From a virus, in the IMG/VR virus record IMGVR_UViG_3300037517_001803, positions 1 to 29,996 of that record: a stretch of DNA of 29,996 bases; one strand, written 5' to 3'. The notes below the pieces were generated by a model, which had not been told where the DNA came from, did not search any database, and worked only from the letters and a program-made list of their open reading frames with translations. The position numbers and the translations under genes were made by a program. The first letter of the stretch is position 1. Every line of letters starts with the position of its first letter. Positions 13,941-19,452 of the stretch are shown here, piece by piece.

Positions 13941-14357
13941 ATGGATACGATGCCCGCTGGACGCTATTACGTTGGTGATCTGTGTTATGTTATGCATGAT
14001 GTGTGGGACGAGGTTTGTGATCTGATGTTCCCGCATGGTGGTCGTGGTGTATATGGTAAGTTCAAGCTGAACGATGGGCGTGAGTTCGCCGTTCATCCTA
14101 CTGCCTACGGCGACGGCACCTATCGTGACGATATGGGTCGCGAATATTCGGTTGACGCCGGAGTGATCGGTTGTATACTTGAGAGCGATATCCGTGATCC
14201 GGAAGGGTTTACTCGCGGCGGACAAGTGCTTGACTTCATTGCTGAGTTCGATACGTGGGAAGATCGCGGCGTAATCCGTTTCGGTGTTATTGCTATTGAC
14301 ACTGCTGGTAATGATGACGAAGACGAAGATTATTTCGATCAAGAGGAGATTGATTGA
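13941..14357 (+). CDS. Conserved phage protein, YYVGDLCYV type (138 aa)
   Basis: MDTMPAGRYYVGDLCYVMHDVWDEVCDLMFP..., with YGDGTYRDD and YSVDAGVIGCI; acidic C-terminus NDDEDEDYFDQEEID. The PAGrYYvGDlCYvm.d.WdE pattern recurs in phage and bacterial small proteins of unknown function. SD GGGAAG six bases before ATG. Its TGA overlaps the next ATG (TGATG). Confidence 0.85.
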   Translation: MDTMPAGRYYVGDLCYVMHDVWDEVCDLMFPHGGRGVYGKFKLNDGREFAVHPTAYGDGTYRDDMGREYSVDAGVIGCILESDIRDPEGFTRGGQVLDFIAEFDTWEDRGVIRFGVIAIDTAGNDDEDEDYFDQEEID

Positions 14358-14545
14358 TGGCTCGCTTTATTCAGTGGTCGTCTTTTGTATTGGCTGTTGT
14401 AGGTTTCTTCTTTCTAATTACCAGTGCTGTTATTACAGACGGTAAGCGGATTGCCTTTGTTGAGGCGTGTGAGACAATGGGTGGCGTTGCCATTATTGGC
14501 CTTTACGATACACAGGCTTGCATTAAGTCAGAGGTATTGAAGTGA
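14357..14545 (+). CDS. Membrane-anchored small protein (62 aa)
   Basis: MARFIQWSSFVLAVVGFFFLITSAVI is a single N-terminal membrane helix or uncleaved signal; the remaining 35 residues contain two Cys (CETMGG...TQACIKS) that would lie in the periplasm and could form a disulfide. SD GAGGAG upstream. Stop overlaps the next GTG (GTGA). Function unknown. Confidence 0.7.
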   Translation: MARFIQWSSFVLAVVGFFFLITSAVITDGKRIAFVEACETMGGVAIIGLYDTQACIKSEVLK

Positions 14546-14760
14546 TATTGACAGTGAGGTATAGGAACTATCTTTATGCAATACGCGATAGGTATGCTAA
14601 GTATATGCACATCCCGGAGTACTTTGACTACACTGGCGTCGTGCTTCCTAATCCGAAGTGGGTTAAGGACGACAGCTTTTGCCTTTCGAGTGGTGACGGG
14701 AAACTTGATTTCAGAATTCTTTCAAAAGAAAACGTAATATGTGGTTGGAGACATAACTGA
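14542..14760 (+). CDS. Hypothetical protein (72 aa)
   Basis: GTG start in a GTGA overlap, SD GAGG eight bases upstream. MILTVRYRNYLYAIRDRYAKYMHIPEYFDYTGVVLPNPKWVKDDSFCLSSGDGKLDFRILSKENVICGW: the second half VVLPNPKWVKDDSFCLSSGDGK.DFRILSKENVI is a motif I recall from small phage proteins (V.PNPKW...DsFcLstG....fRVI.K..I). Role unknown. Confidence 0.7.
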   Translation: MILTVRYRNYLYAIRDRYAKYMHIPEYFDYTGVVLPNPKWVKDDSFCLSSGDGKLDFRILSKENVICGWRHN

Positions 14761-14936
14761 TGCCTGGAGTTTATGTTCCGTCAGGAAAACTGACATGGGA
14801 AGAGAAGTTGGAGATCCGCAAACATGCGCTAGAGTGTGCGTGTAGGACATATCAAAATAGCGGAACCATAGCTGAAAATGTAATCAGTCGCGCTCAGTTG
14901 TTTGAAGAATATTTGATAGGTAAGAAGCATGACTGA
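14760..14936 (+). CDS. Hypothetical protein (58 aa)
   Basis: Product begins MPGVYVPSGKLTWEEKLEIRKHALE and ends VISRAQLFEEYLIGKKHD; mainly helical with two Cys (CAC). The ATG overlaps the previous TGA (TGATG) and the stop overlaps the next gene by eight bases, so it is embedded in a coupled operon. Confidence 0.6.
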   Translation: MPGVYVPSGKLTWEEKLEIRKHALECACRTYQNSGTIAENVISRAQLFEEYLIGKKHD

Positions 14937-15120
14937 GAACGAGCAGGTAAACAAGCTTATCGCCGCCTCTAAGGAGATTATCGCAAACGGATGCGGATGC
15001 GATCGTTTTTGCGAGAGTGTTCCGGTCTCGATCTCGTGCGGTTGTCAAGACGACGCCGAGCGTATTGTTAAGCTTACTATAGAAACCCTTTGGAATGGCG
15101 GAGATTTGCCTAATGTCTAA
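14929..15120 (+). CDS. Cys-rich small protein (63 aa)
   Basis: MTENEQVNKLIAASKEIIANGCGCDRFCESVPVSISCGCQDDAERIVKLTIETLWNGG: five Cys in CGC..FC and CGC clusters between two helices, a possible metal-binding or disulfide knot. Overlaps both neighbours by eight bases. Not recognised. Confidence 0.65.
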   Translation: MTENEQVNKLIAASKEIIANGCGCDRFCESVPVSISCGCQDDAERIVKLTIETLWNGGDLPNV

Positions 15121-15331
15121 GACTGATGCTCTTATTAAGATAATTGCTCTACTTATCACACTGATCCTGCTGTCGTTGCTGCTGTCGTATCCGGTGATGT
15201 TGCTCTGGAATAGCTGCCTTGTCCCTGCAATCCCCGCTCTCGCGCCAGTCTCGTGGTTGCAGATGTTCGGCATTCAGGCGCTGCTGTCTATTCTAATTCC
15301 TAGGGCATCCGTTGATAGGAGTTCAAAGTGA
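15113..15331 (+). CDS. Small membrane protein, PVMLLWN type (72 aa)
   Basis: Hydrophobic segments at about residues 6-24 and 44-60 flank SYPVMLLWNSCLVPAIPALAPVSWLQMFGIQALLSIL, a block I recognise from many phage micro-membrane proteins (PVMLLWNWL.PaiFGLp.isf.QAlgL..L..LL). Two helices predicted. ATG at 15113 with GGAG upstream; overlaps the previous stop. Function unknown. Confidence 0.75.
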   Translation: MSKTDALIKIIALLITLILLSLLLSYPVMLLWNSCLVPAIPALAPVSWLQMFGIQALLSILIPRASVDRSSK

Positions 15332-15447
15332 AGCTACTCTTCCTTTCGTCACTTCTGGTAGTTTCTACGCCAGTGACGTTCGCTGCTTTCGTTTTCCTTT
15401 CCACCTTCCTATGTACCCACTCACTTCTTAAGGAACTGACCCAATGA
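15328..15447 (+). CDS. Membrane micro-protein (39 aa)
   Basis: GTG start overlapping the upstream TGA (GTGA), SD AGGAG seven bases upstream. MKLLFLSSLLVVSTPVTFAAFVFLSTFLCTHSLLKELTQ is almost entirely hydrophobic and could span the membrane once or act as a signal-like peptide. Stop overlaps the next ATG (ATGA). Confidence 0.6.
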   Translation: MKLLFLSSLLVVSTPVTFAAFVFLSTFLCTHSLLKELTQ

Positions 15448-15617
15448 ATATCTACACTCAAATCGCAATCCTCAGTCTCGTCGCTGGCGTGATAGGCTGT
15501 GTAATTGCCTTCGTCATTCCGTTTCCCTATGGCATTATACCTTCTATGCTGATCGGTGCGGCTGTAGGGCATTTCGGATATAATTTCTTTAATAAAAGTC
15601 GTGACCAAAAGTCGTGA
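15444..15617 (+). CDS. Membrane micro-protein with two TM helices (57 aa)
   Basis: Product begins MNIYTQIAILSLVAGVIGCV and continues AFVIPFPYGIIPSMLIGAAVGHFGYNFF: two predicted helices with a PFPYG turn. It starts in an ATGA overlap with the 39-aa gene. The last six codons run into the 13-bp tandem repeats, so the repeat array has set its C-terminus. Confidence 0.6.
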   Translation: MNIYTQIAILSLVAGVIGCVIAFVIPFPYGIIPSMLIGAAVGHFGYNFFNKSRDQKS

Positions 15618-15674
15618 CCAACATGCGTGACCTACACACATTACCAACACACATGACCAACGCGCGAGACCAAC
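15597..15674 (+). repeat. Six tandem 13-bp repeats
   Basis: Units at 15597, 15610, 15623, 15636, 15649 and 15662, each 13 bp: AGTCGTGACCAAA, AGTCGTGACCAAC, ATGCGTGACCTAC, ACACATTACCAAC, ACACATGACCAAC, GCGCGAGACCAAC. Consensus AnrCrTGACCAAC; the ACC core is invariant. The array fills the gap before the gene at 15675 and replaces any SD. Confidence 0.92.
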
Positions 15675-15890
15675 ATGCCTGCACGAGTAACAGCTACTTC
15701 TATCCTATCAGGTAAAACAAGAACAATGGAACTCAAACTGTATGAGCAGGATGAGTTTGAACGGCTGATGATTGCATATAAGGAAGGGAAAATAGCATCA
15801 CTAGAGGAAGCGTTTCCACTACTGTCACCTAAAGCAATTGATTTTATAAAACATGGAGTGATGCCTGGAGAATGGGATGACAATATTTGA
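15675..15890 (+). CDS. Conserved phage protein, MPARVT...SGKTRTM type (71 aa)
   Basis: MPARVTATSILSGKTRTMELKLYEQDEFERLMIAYKEG...AFPLLSPKAIDFIKHGVMPGEWDD. The ends match a very widespread phage family of unknown function (MPARV..ts..sGKTrtM.L......f.rw..G..iq.a.P.Ls..ereFi.tG.tPeEWD). Start at 15675 keeps the conserved N-terminus, although the upstream DNA is the repeat array with no SD; an ATG at 15726 is the alternative. Confidence 0.85.
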   Translation: MPARVTATSILSGKTRTMELKLYEQDEFERLMIAYKEGKIASLEEAFPLLSPKAIDFIKHGVMPGEWDDNI

Positions 15891-15960
15891 TATTATTGCT
15901 ATAATTTGTTTTGTTTGTTTCGTCGTCGTGGTGGTGCTGGTCGCTGATTGGGCGTGGTGA
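15877..15960 (+). CDS. Single-TM micro-protein (27 aa)
   Basis: Product MTIFDIIAIICFVCFVVVVV-LVADWAW: one helix of about 20 hydrophobic residues. SD GGAG six bases before ATG; it overlaps the end of the previous gene by 14 bp. Last gene before the non-coding region. Confidence 0.6.
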   Translation: MTIFDIIAIICFVCFVVVVVLVADWAW

Positions 15961-15967
15961 GTGGGTT

Positions 15968-15992
15968 AAAAAGGGAGGGGATTTAAACCCTC
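15968..15992 (-). terminator. Possible minus-strand terminator
   Basis: Minus-strand GAGGG-loop-CCCTC followed by CCTTTTT. It would end a transcript from the minus promoter at 16162-16190 after about 185 nt. Confidence 0.4.
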
Positions 15993-16065
15993 TAAAAAGA
16001 ATGTGGTGTGTGATGTGGTGCGATGCTTTTGCCGCTGCCCGACGATGTGTTGCCATCTGCTGCGG

Positions 16066-16130
16066 CGATGTAATCCCATCCAATCCCATCGATGTCCGCG
16101 ATTGGATCCCATCGATGTAATCCCATCCAA
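16066..16130 (+). repeat. ATCCCATC repeat cluster
   Basis: An 18-bp sequence CGATGTAATCCCATCCAA occurs twice (16066-16083 and 16113-16130). The 8-mer ATCCCATC occurs four times (16073, 16083, 16106, 16120), twice followed by GATGT. Iteron- or operator-like, upstream of a divergent promoter pair. Confidence 0.85.
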
Positions 16131-16161
16131 ATCTCAGTGGCCCATTGAGGCTGAACTTTAC

Positions 16162-16190
16162 ATGATAGCCCCAGACCGAATTAAAGGCAA
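16162..16190 (-). promoter_or_regulatory. TTAAT-class promoter (minus), no downstream gene
   Basis: TTGCCT, 17-bp spacer starting TTAATTCG, TATCAT. Directed away from the plus-strand genes into the repeat cluster. Confidence 0.75.
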
Positions 16191-16203
16191 ATGATCTTTT
16201 CGC

Positions 16204-16232
16204 TTGCTCTTAATTCGGGTCTGTCGTAAGAT
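16204..16232 (+). promoter_or_regulatory. TTAAT-class promoter, no ORF for 200 bp
   Basis: TTGCTC, 17-bp spacer starting TTAATTCG, TAAGAT. Its -35 is 13 bp from that of the minus promoter at 16162-16190. No SD-supported ORF follows until 16445. Confidence 0.8.
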
Positions 16233-16326
16233 TAAGGTAGCGACTTGATTTTTCAGTTATCGCAGCCCAGAGTTCACCAACACAAACATCTAGGCGCTTG
16301 GGGCATCCCCGACCGATTCATTATCT

Positions 16327-16355
16327 GTTTTACGGTAAGACCGAATTTAAAACAA
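16327..16355 (-). promoter_or_regulatory. Degenerate TTAAT-class promoter (minus)
   Basis: TTGTTT, 17-bp spacer starting TAAATTCG, TAAAAC; the -10 lacks the final T. Together with 16391-16419 it mirrors the pair at 16162-16232, suggesting a decayed duplicate. Confidence 0.4.
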
Positions 16356-16390
16356 CAACAAAATTCGCCGGCATCGTTCTGTTTTTTCGC

Positions 16391-16419
16391 TTGCGTTTAA
16401 TTCGGGTTTGTCGTAGATT
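16391..16419 (+). promoter_or_regulatory. TTAAT-class promoter
   Basis: TTGCGT, 17-bp spacer starting TTAATTCG, TAGATT. Drives the gene at 16445. Confidence 0.85.
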
Positions 16420-16444
16420 GGGAATATTGATAGGGAGATAACTG

Positions 16445-16648
16445 ATGTTTCTGATTAAGGTTCAGTATACAGCCTATAAGAATCCGCGTTGGGTACTCGT
16501 ACATTCGGATTGCCCCGAGTACGTTAAGGCGATTCAAAAGTCCCGTAAGACCGCAACCCAGTTTCACACAAAGGCAGACGCCGAGCGCGTTGCCAGCCGG
16601 ATAACTCCCTGGCATTCGCGGAAAGTTGAAGTTGTCGCTTGCGTTTAA
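16445..16648 (+). CDS. Hypothetical protein (67 aa)
   Basis: MFLIKVQYTAYKNPRWVLVHSDCPEYVKAIQKSRKTATQFHTKADAERVASRITPWHSRKVEVVACV: basic; the FHTKADAERVA.RI....KVEVV end resembles small phage proteins with an alpha/beta fold (..f.tkadAe.va..i.....veVv.v). SD GGGAG seven bases before ATG. Single-gene cassette; its TAA (16646-16648) lies inside the next promoter. Confidence 0.75.
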   Translation: MFLIKVQYTAYKNPRWVLVHSDCPEYVKAIQKSRKTATQFHTKADAERVASRITPWHSRKVEVVACV

Positions 16649-16667
16649 TTCGCTCCTGTGGTAGTAT
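16639..16667 (+). promoter_or_regulatory. TTAAT-class promoter
   Basis: TTGCGT, 17-bp spacer starting TTAATTCG, TAGTAT. It contains the last codons and the TAA of the upstream gene. Confidence 0.85.
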
Positions 16668-16692
16668 GAGAATATTGATAAGGAGATAGCTG

Positions 16693-16968
16693 ATGCATCT
16701 GATTCCCGTTCTTCGCCTTTCCGCCGCTCGTATCCGCGAGGAACTTTTCACTGGCGGGTTTCGCCCGATGAAGGGTCATGACTTTGACGGGTTTGCTGAC
16801 GCTGATCCCGGATCGCTGATTGCTGATCTTTCGGTCGGGCGTTTCCGTTACGTAGTGATTTTCTCCCCCGAAGCGGGAAACGTTCAGATTTTCGACAACG
16901 ATATCGAAAACGCTGAGTTCAACGCCTGGGAAATGGATTTGCAAACCGGAGCATTCATTCAAATTTGA
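16693..16968 (+). CDS. Hypothetical protein (91 aa)
   Basis: MHLIPVLRLSAARIREELFTGGFRPMKGHDFDGFADADPGSLIADLSVGRFRYVVIFSPEAGNVQIFDNDIENAEFNAWEMDLQTGAFIQI. The DGFADADPGSLIADL...Y..IFSPE.. part resembles small phage proteins (F.GFAGA..GSLI......Yv.I.sp......d..g...F..DLxTG..v.I). SD AAGGAG. Single-gene cassette; function unknown. Confidence 0.75.
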   Translation: MHLIPVLRLSAARIREELFTGGFRPMKGHDFDGFADADPGSLIADLSVGRFRYVVIFSPEAGNVQIFDNDIENAEFNAWEMDLQTGAFIQI

Positions 16969-16970
16969 GC

Positions 16971-16999
16971 TTGACGGAAATTCGGTCCTGCCGTAGTAT
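16971..16999 (+). promoter_or_regulatory. TTAAT-class promoter
   Basis: TTGACG, 17-bp spacer starting GAAATTCG, TAGTAT. Begins two bases after the upstream stop. Confidence 0.85.
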
Positions 17000-17022
17000 G
17001 GGTTCATAACTGGAGGACGGAT

Positions 17023-17190
17023 ATGAACGTAGAGAAAGCGAACCGGATTTTTAACCGAAAGTTTAGCAAGCTCACCGAGGAGTATTTCGTTTATCAGACG
17101 ATCACCGAGGACGAGTTCATTCAAAAATGGGATAAACTCAAGGCGAAACTCAACCGACAAAAGTACACGGCAGCGGGAATCAGGGTTTGA
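17023..17190 (+). CDS. Hypothetical protein (55 aa)
   Basis: MNVEKANRIFNRKFSKLTEEYFVYQTITEDEFIQKWDKLKAKLNRQKYTAAGIRV: basic, helical, possibly a helical hairpin. SD GGAGGAC upstream. Its TGA lies in the -35 of the following promoter. Not recognised. Confidence 0.65.
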   Translation: MNVEKANRIFNRKFSKLTEEYFVYQTITEDEFIQKWDKLKAKLNRQKYTAAGIRV

Positions 17191-17215
17191 CTTTAATTCA
17201 AACCCGAGGTAGAAA
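17187..17215 (+). promoter_or_regulatory. TTAAT-class promoter
   Basis: TTGACT, 17-bp spacer starting TTAATTCA, TAGAAA (weakest -10 of the group). The -35 contains the upstream TGA. Confidence 0.65.
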
Positions 17216-17241
17216 CGAGTATTAACTGAAAAGGAAACGAA

Positions 17242-17445
17242 ATGAACGCCATTGAAGCTTTCGCTCTCGTCGCTCGCGCCCAGTTTGAACCTTTCACCGA
17301 AGCCGACTGGGAGGCGTTTTGTGGTTGCGTGACCGAAACGCCCCATATCGCCGAGGTTGATGGGTTTACGCTTATTTTGGACGGCGACGTTTTGAGCGTA
17401 ACCGAATCAGAATTCGGCGAGGAAAACGTTTTTCGCCTAAGATAA
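17242..17445 (+). CDS. Hypothetical protein (67 aa)
   Basis: MNAIEAFALVARAQFEPFTEADWEAFCGCVTETPHIAEVDGFTLILDGDVLSVTESEFGEENVFRLR: acidic, helix then strands. FTEADWEAFCGCVTETPHIAEVDGFTLILDGD reads like a compact domain paired by sequence style with the next gene product (both end in a DGDV strand). SD AAAGGA. Single-gene cassette. Confidence 0.7.
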   Translation: MNAIEAFALVARAQFEPFTEADWEAFCGCVTETPHIAEVDGFTLILDGDVLSVTESEFGEENVFRLR

Positions 17446-17448
17446 AAC

Positions 17449-17477
17449 TTGAAATTAAATCGTTCCGCGAGTAAGAT
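17449..17477 (+). promoter_or_regulatory. TTAAT-class promoter
   Basis: TTGAAA, 17-bp spacer starting TTAAATCG, TAAGAT. From its second half through the -10 it is identical to the promoter at 17785-17813. Confidence 0.85.
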
Positions 17478-17503
17478 GTCTATATTGATTGAAAGGAAAC
17501 GAA

Positions 17504-17776
17504 ATGAACTACGCTGAAGCTCTCGTCGTTGCTGATCTCGCTCTCGCCTGTGAACCCGTTGCTCCTACTGGGGCTGATCTTGAACTGGTGTTCCGGCTGA
17601 ATCCTGGCCTTGATAAGACTGGGCTTGCTGAAAGCTTTGGCTCTGTCTATGTTGACGGTGACGTTCGGGTGATCGTGAGTGATGACGGTCATGGCTACCT
17701 CGTTTATAATGATCGCGCTTACTTCATCCCGGCTGAATCCGAAGATGATCTTACTCTCTTGTCCGCTCCGCTCTGA
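17504..17776 (+). CDS. Hypothetical protein (90 aa)
   Basis: MNYAEALVVADLALACEPVAPTGADLELVFRLNPGLDKTGLAESFGSVYVDGDVRVIVSDDGHGYLVYNDRAYFIPAESEDDLTLLSAPL: acidic; N-terminal helix followed by beta strands (VYVDGDVRVIVSDDGHGYLVY). Possible distant paralogue of the previous gene by layout. ATG at 17504 with AAAGGA upstream. Unknown. Confidence 0.7.
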   Translation: MNYAEALVVADLALACEPVAPTGADLELVFRLNPGLDKTGLAESFGSVYVDGDVRVIVSDDGHGYLVYNDRAYFIPAESEDDLTLLSAPL

Positions 17777-17784
17777 GATAGTTG

Positions 17785-17813
17785 TTGAATTAAATTCGTT
17801 CCGCGAGTAAGAT
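17785..17813 (+). promoter_or_regulatory. TTAAT-class promoter
   Basis: TTGAAT, 17-bp spacer starting TAAATTCG, TAAGAT. Confidence 0.85.
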
Positions 17814-17836
17814 GTCCTCATAGATAGGAGATGAAT

Positions 17837-18010
17837 ATGCTTTCCACTTCCGAAATGGCTCACCTTTACGCTTTCGTCAAGGACTACCTTGAAGGCTCTC
17901 AGCGCCCCGATATGTCAGACAGCGACTTCGCTCGTGGCTATAGGAAGGGTTTGGCTTCGCTCCAGAGCATCCTCGACAATCTGGAAAAGGCATACGAAAA
18001 GAAGGCTTGA
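17837..18010 (+). CDS. Hypothetical protein (57 aa)
   Basis: Product begins MLSTSEMAHLYAFVKDYLEG and ends FARGYRKGLASLQSILDNLEKAYEKKA; all-helical, probably a helical hairpin. SD AGGAG seven bases before ATG. Single-gene cassette; its TGA is in the -35 of the next promoter. Unknown. Confidence 0.65.
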   Translation: MLSTSEMAHLYAFVKDYLEGSQRPDMSDSDFARGYRKGLASLQSILDNLEKAYEKKA

Positions 18011-18035
18011 CATTAATTCCCGGATCCCGTATACT
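18007..18035 (+). promoter_or_regulatory. TTAAT-class promoter, near-consensus
   Basis: TTGACA, 17-bp spacer starting TTAATTCC, TATACT. One of the strongest predicted promoters of the window; it contains the upstream TGA. Confidence 0.9.
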
Positions 18036-18071
18036 CTCTCTGTAAGCTGAAATCACAAAGGAACTCTGAAT

Positions 18072-18542
18072 ATGGCAAAGGTAACTAAGACGTCTATCAC
18101 TCTCTCGGTCATGAACGCCCACGGCGACAAGCCCATGGCAGCTGTCGTGGCTCTGATCGTCAAGGCTCAGCACAAGGCTGGTTTCCTCGACGTAACCGAT
18201 AAGATCGCAGCTGGTGCGTATCGCTGGGCTGTGAACAAGGGCATGGCTCCTGGTGCTGCTCCGGTTCGTGGCGCAAAGCCCGAGAAGGCTTCCGCCAAGG
18301 AAAAGGCTGTGAAGCGCATGGCCAAGGAAACTGTCGCAAAGGTAGTGAAGCCCGAGGCTCCGACGAAGTCCGCCGAGGAGATTGATCGGATCAAGGCAGC
18401 GAATATGGCACGCATGAAGGCTGTGCTCGCCAAGACGAAGCAGACTGTGCGTAAAGATGAGGATGTTCCTGCGTTTGCTGAGACCGATGCCTTCGCTGCT
18501 CCGGCATTCCTGACGAAGGACGAGGTGACTGCACTGGTCTAA
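18072..18542 (+). CDS. Ala/Lys-rich protein (156 aa)
   Basis: N-terminal folded part (about residues 1-60: SVMNAHGDKPMAAVVALIVKAQHKAGFLDVTDKIAAGAYRWAV), then a Lys/Ala/Pro-rich linker (KPEKASAKEKAVKRMAKETVAKVVKPEAP) and an acidic end. A basic disordered tail suggests nucleic-acid binding (inference). It has the best promoter and a strong terminator, so it is probably highly expressed. SD AAGGAAC. Family not recognised. Confidence 0.75.
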   Translation: MAKVTKTSITLSVMNAHGDKPMAAVVALIVKAQHKAGFLDVTDKIAAGAYRWAVNKGMAPGAAPVRGAKPEKASAKEKAVKRMAKETVAKVVKPEAPTKSAEEIDRIKAANMARMKAVLAKTKQTVRKDEDVPAFAETDAFAAPAFLTKDEVTALV

Positions 18543-18598
18543 ATACGATCAGTGATTCTATTTCAATCACGAATTAATTACAACATAAATTTTCAGCA

Positions 18599-18627
18599 GA
18601 GGACCGGGAAACTGGTCCTCTTTTTTG
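18599..18627 (+). terminator. Rho-independent terminator
   Basis: AGAGGACC-loop GGGAAACT-GGTCCTCT with TTTTTT. Ends the Ala/Lys-rich gene's transcript; the next promoter begins two bases later. Confidence 0.95.
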
Positions 18628-18628
18628 T

Positions 18629-18657
18629 TGCGTTTAATTCGAACTGGTCGTATCCTG
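18629..18657 (+). promoter_or_regulatory. TTAAT-class promoter
   Basis: TTGCGT, 17-bp spacer starting TTAATTCG, TATCCT. Confidence 0.85.
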
Positions 18658-18683
18658 ACAGTATTGAAACAAGGAGATAGCTG

Positions 18684-18899
18684 ATGGTTTACGTGTTGGT
18701 GTTGGATGTGCACTACGAAGGTCAGTCGTTGTTGGGTGTGTACTCGTCCCTGGAAGCGGCTCAGGAAGCTGGTCGTCTTTTCGCGGATGGTCATTCCCAT
18801 TGGCGCGATGATGCGTGCGTGGCCGTGGAGGCTCGTGAGTTGGACGGTCGCGCTCGGGACGCCCATCTGTCCGAGTACGTGTGGGAATATCGTCCTTGA
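18684..18899 (+). CDS. Hypothetical protein (71 aa)
   Basis: MVYVLVLDVHYEGQSLLGVYSSLEAAQEAGRLFADG...VAVEARELDGRARDAHLSEYVWEYRP: a compact alpha/beta protein of a common phage type (yVv.....Eg...lGVys....A...a........d...v....lD). Unknown function. SD AAGGAG. Its TGA is in the next -35. Confidence 0.75.
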   Translation: MVYVLVLDVHYEGQSLLGVYSSLEAAQEAGRLFADGHSHWRDDACVAVEARELDGRARDAHLSEYVWEYRP

Positions 18900-18924
18900 T
18901 TTTAAAACGTCCTGAGCGTAAGAT
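18896..18924 (+). promoter_or_regulatory. TTAAT-class promoter
   Basis: TTGATT, 17-bp spacer starting TTAAAACG, TAAGAT. Sequence-identical to the promoter at 11653-11681 over about 31 bp. Confidence 0.85.
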
Positions 18925-18951
18925 GTTTATATGGTTGATATGGAGATGACT

Positions 18952-19128
18952 ATGACGTTCGATGAAGCTGTTGAGATCATTAAGGAATACACTGGCTGCG
19001 GTAACATGCTGCTGGATGGCCTTGAGCAGATCCAGGAAGAGATGCAGGAGGAAGATGACTTCCTGCCGCAGCGTGTTAAGGCTGCTTTCCGCTTCATCTG
19101 CGCTCAGATGCGTCCCCTGTTCGTCTAA
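18952..19128 (+). CDS. Hypothetical protein (58 aa)
   Basis: MTFDEAVEIIKEYTGCGNMLLDGLEQIQEEMQEEDDFLPQRVKAAFRFICAQMRPLFV: helical, acidic; the T..eAveIi....GcGnmlLdGl.ql pattern is known to me from small phage proteins of unknown role. ATG at 18952 with GGAG six bases upstream; earlier ATGs at 18931 and 18946 have no proper SD. Confidence 0.75.
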   Translation: MTFDEAVEIIKEYTGCGNMLLDGLEQIQEEMQEEDDFLPQRVKAAFRFICAQMRPLFV

Positions 19129-19141
19129 TAAGGAGAAACAA

Positions 19142-19231
19142 ATGTGCGGATGGCACATCGTCTGGTTCTACGCTAAACAATATGGCTATGGTTCGAAAGA
19201 ACATAGGCTAGCACTCTCTAGATACAAGTAA
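19142..19231 (+). CDS. Micro-protein (29 aa)
   Basis: MCGWHIVWFYAKQYGYGSKEHRLALSRYK, aromatic and basic. SD AAGGAG before ATG; 13 bp after the previous stop, no promoter of its own, so co-transcribed. Unknown. Confidence 0.5.
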   Translation: MCGWHIVWFYAKQYGYGSKEHRLALSRYK

Positions 19232-19260
19232 GTGTTAACATAGACAACGGAGAAAGACCC

Positions 19261-19452
19261 ATGAAGACCTCTCAGCTGATCGCCCTCCTCCAGAAGTCCC
19301 TCAAGCAGGATGGTGATCTTCCTGTGTTCCTCAACACGGGCAACGACGATGACATGTGGAAGGTCATGGTCGCCGAGTACCACGAGACCGAGGATGGTGA
19401 GTTCCCCAAGTCCTGGAGGATGCCCGAGGCGTTCCTGAAACTTTGTGCTTGA
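19261..19452 (+). CDS. Conserved small phage protein (63 aa)
   Basis: MKTSQLIALLQKSLKQDGDLPVFLNTGNDDDMWKVMVAEYHETEDGEFPKSWRMPEAFLKLCA. The start mkTseLi.lLq.sl...GDlpVfl is a pattern repeated in many phage small proteins (function unknown). SD GGAG. Its TGA is part of the next -35. Confidence 0.8.
   Translation: MKTSQLIALLQKSLKQDGDLPVFLNTGNDDDMWKVMVAEYHETEDGEFPKSWRMPEAFLKLCA

Larger units (their letters stand above)
15968..16155 (-). ncRNA. Candidate small RNA (minus strand)
   Basis: Bounded by a TTAAT-class minus promoter (16162-16190) and a terminator-like hairpin (15968-15992). No good ORF with an RBS lies between; the transcript would carry four GATGGGAT copies. Its existence is inferred from the flanking signals only. 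Confidence 0.3.
15961..16444. other. Gene-free control region (484 bp)
   Basis: No convincing ORF. It holds, left to right, a minus-strand terminator-like hairpin, the ATCCCATC repeat cluster, a divergent promoter pair (16162-16232), about 90 bp with a GGGGCATCCCC hairpin near 16297, a second weaker divergent pair (16327-16419), and the leader of the gene at 16445. The densest control DNA of the window. Confidence 0.75.

Noticed and set aside
15597-15674. CRISPR array
   Set aside because: The 13-bp units are contiguous, with no spacers, and too short.
15975-15992. tRNA T-arm on the minus strand (GGGTTTAAATCCC-like)
   Set aside because: Loop is one base too long, C56 missing, and no acceptor or anticodon arm can be built around it; terminator reading fits better.
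15911-16194. Plus-strand ORFs in the control region (69 and 63 codons)
   Set aside because: No SD, pass through the repeat cluster and promoter, improbable composition.
16240-16400. Small ORF starting TTG after the 16204 promoter
   Set aside because: No SD and composition unlike the neighbours (QQQNSPASFCFF); left as non-coding.
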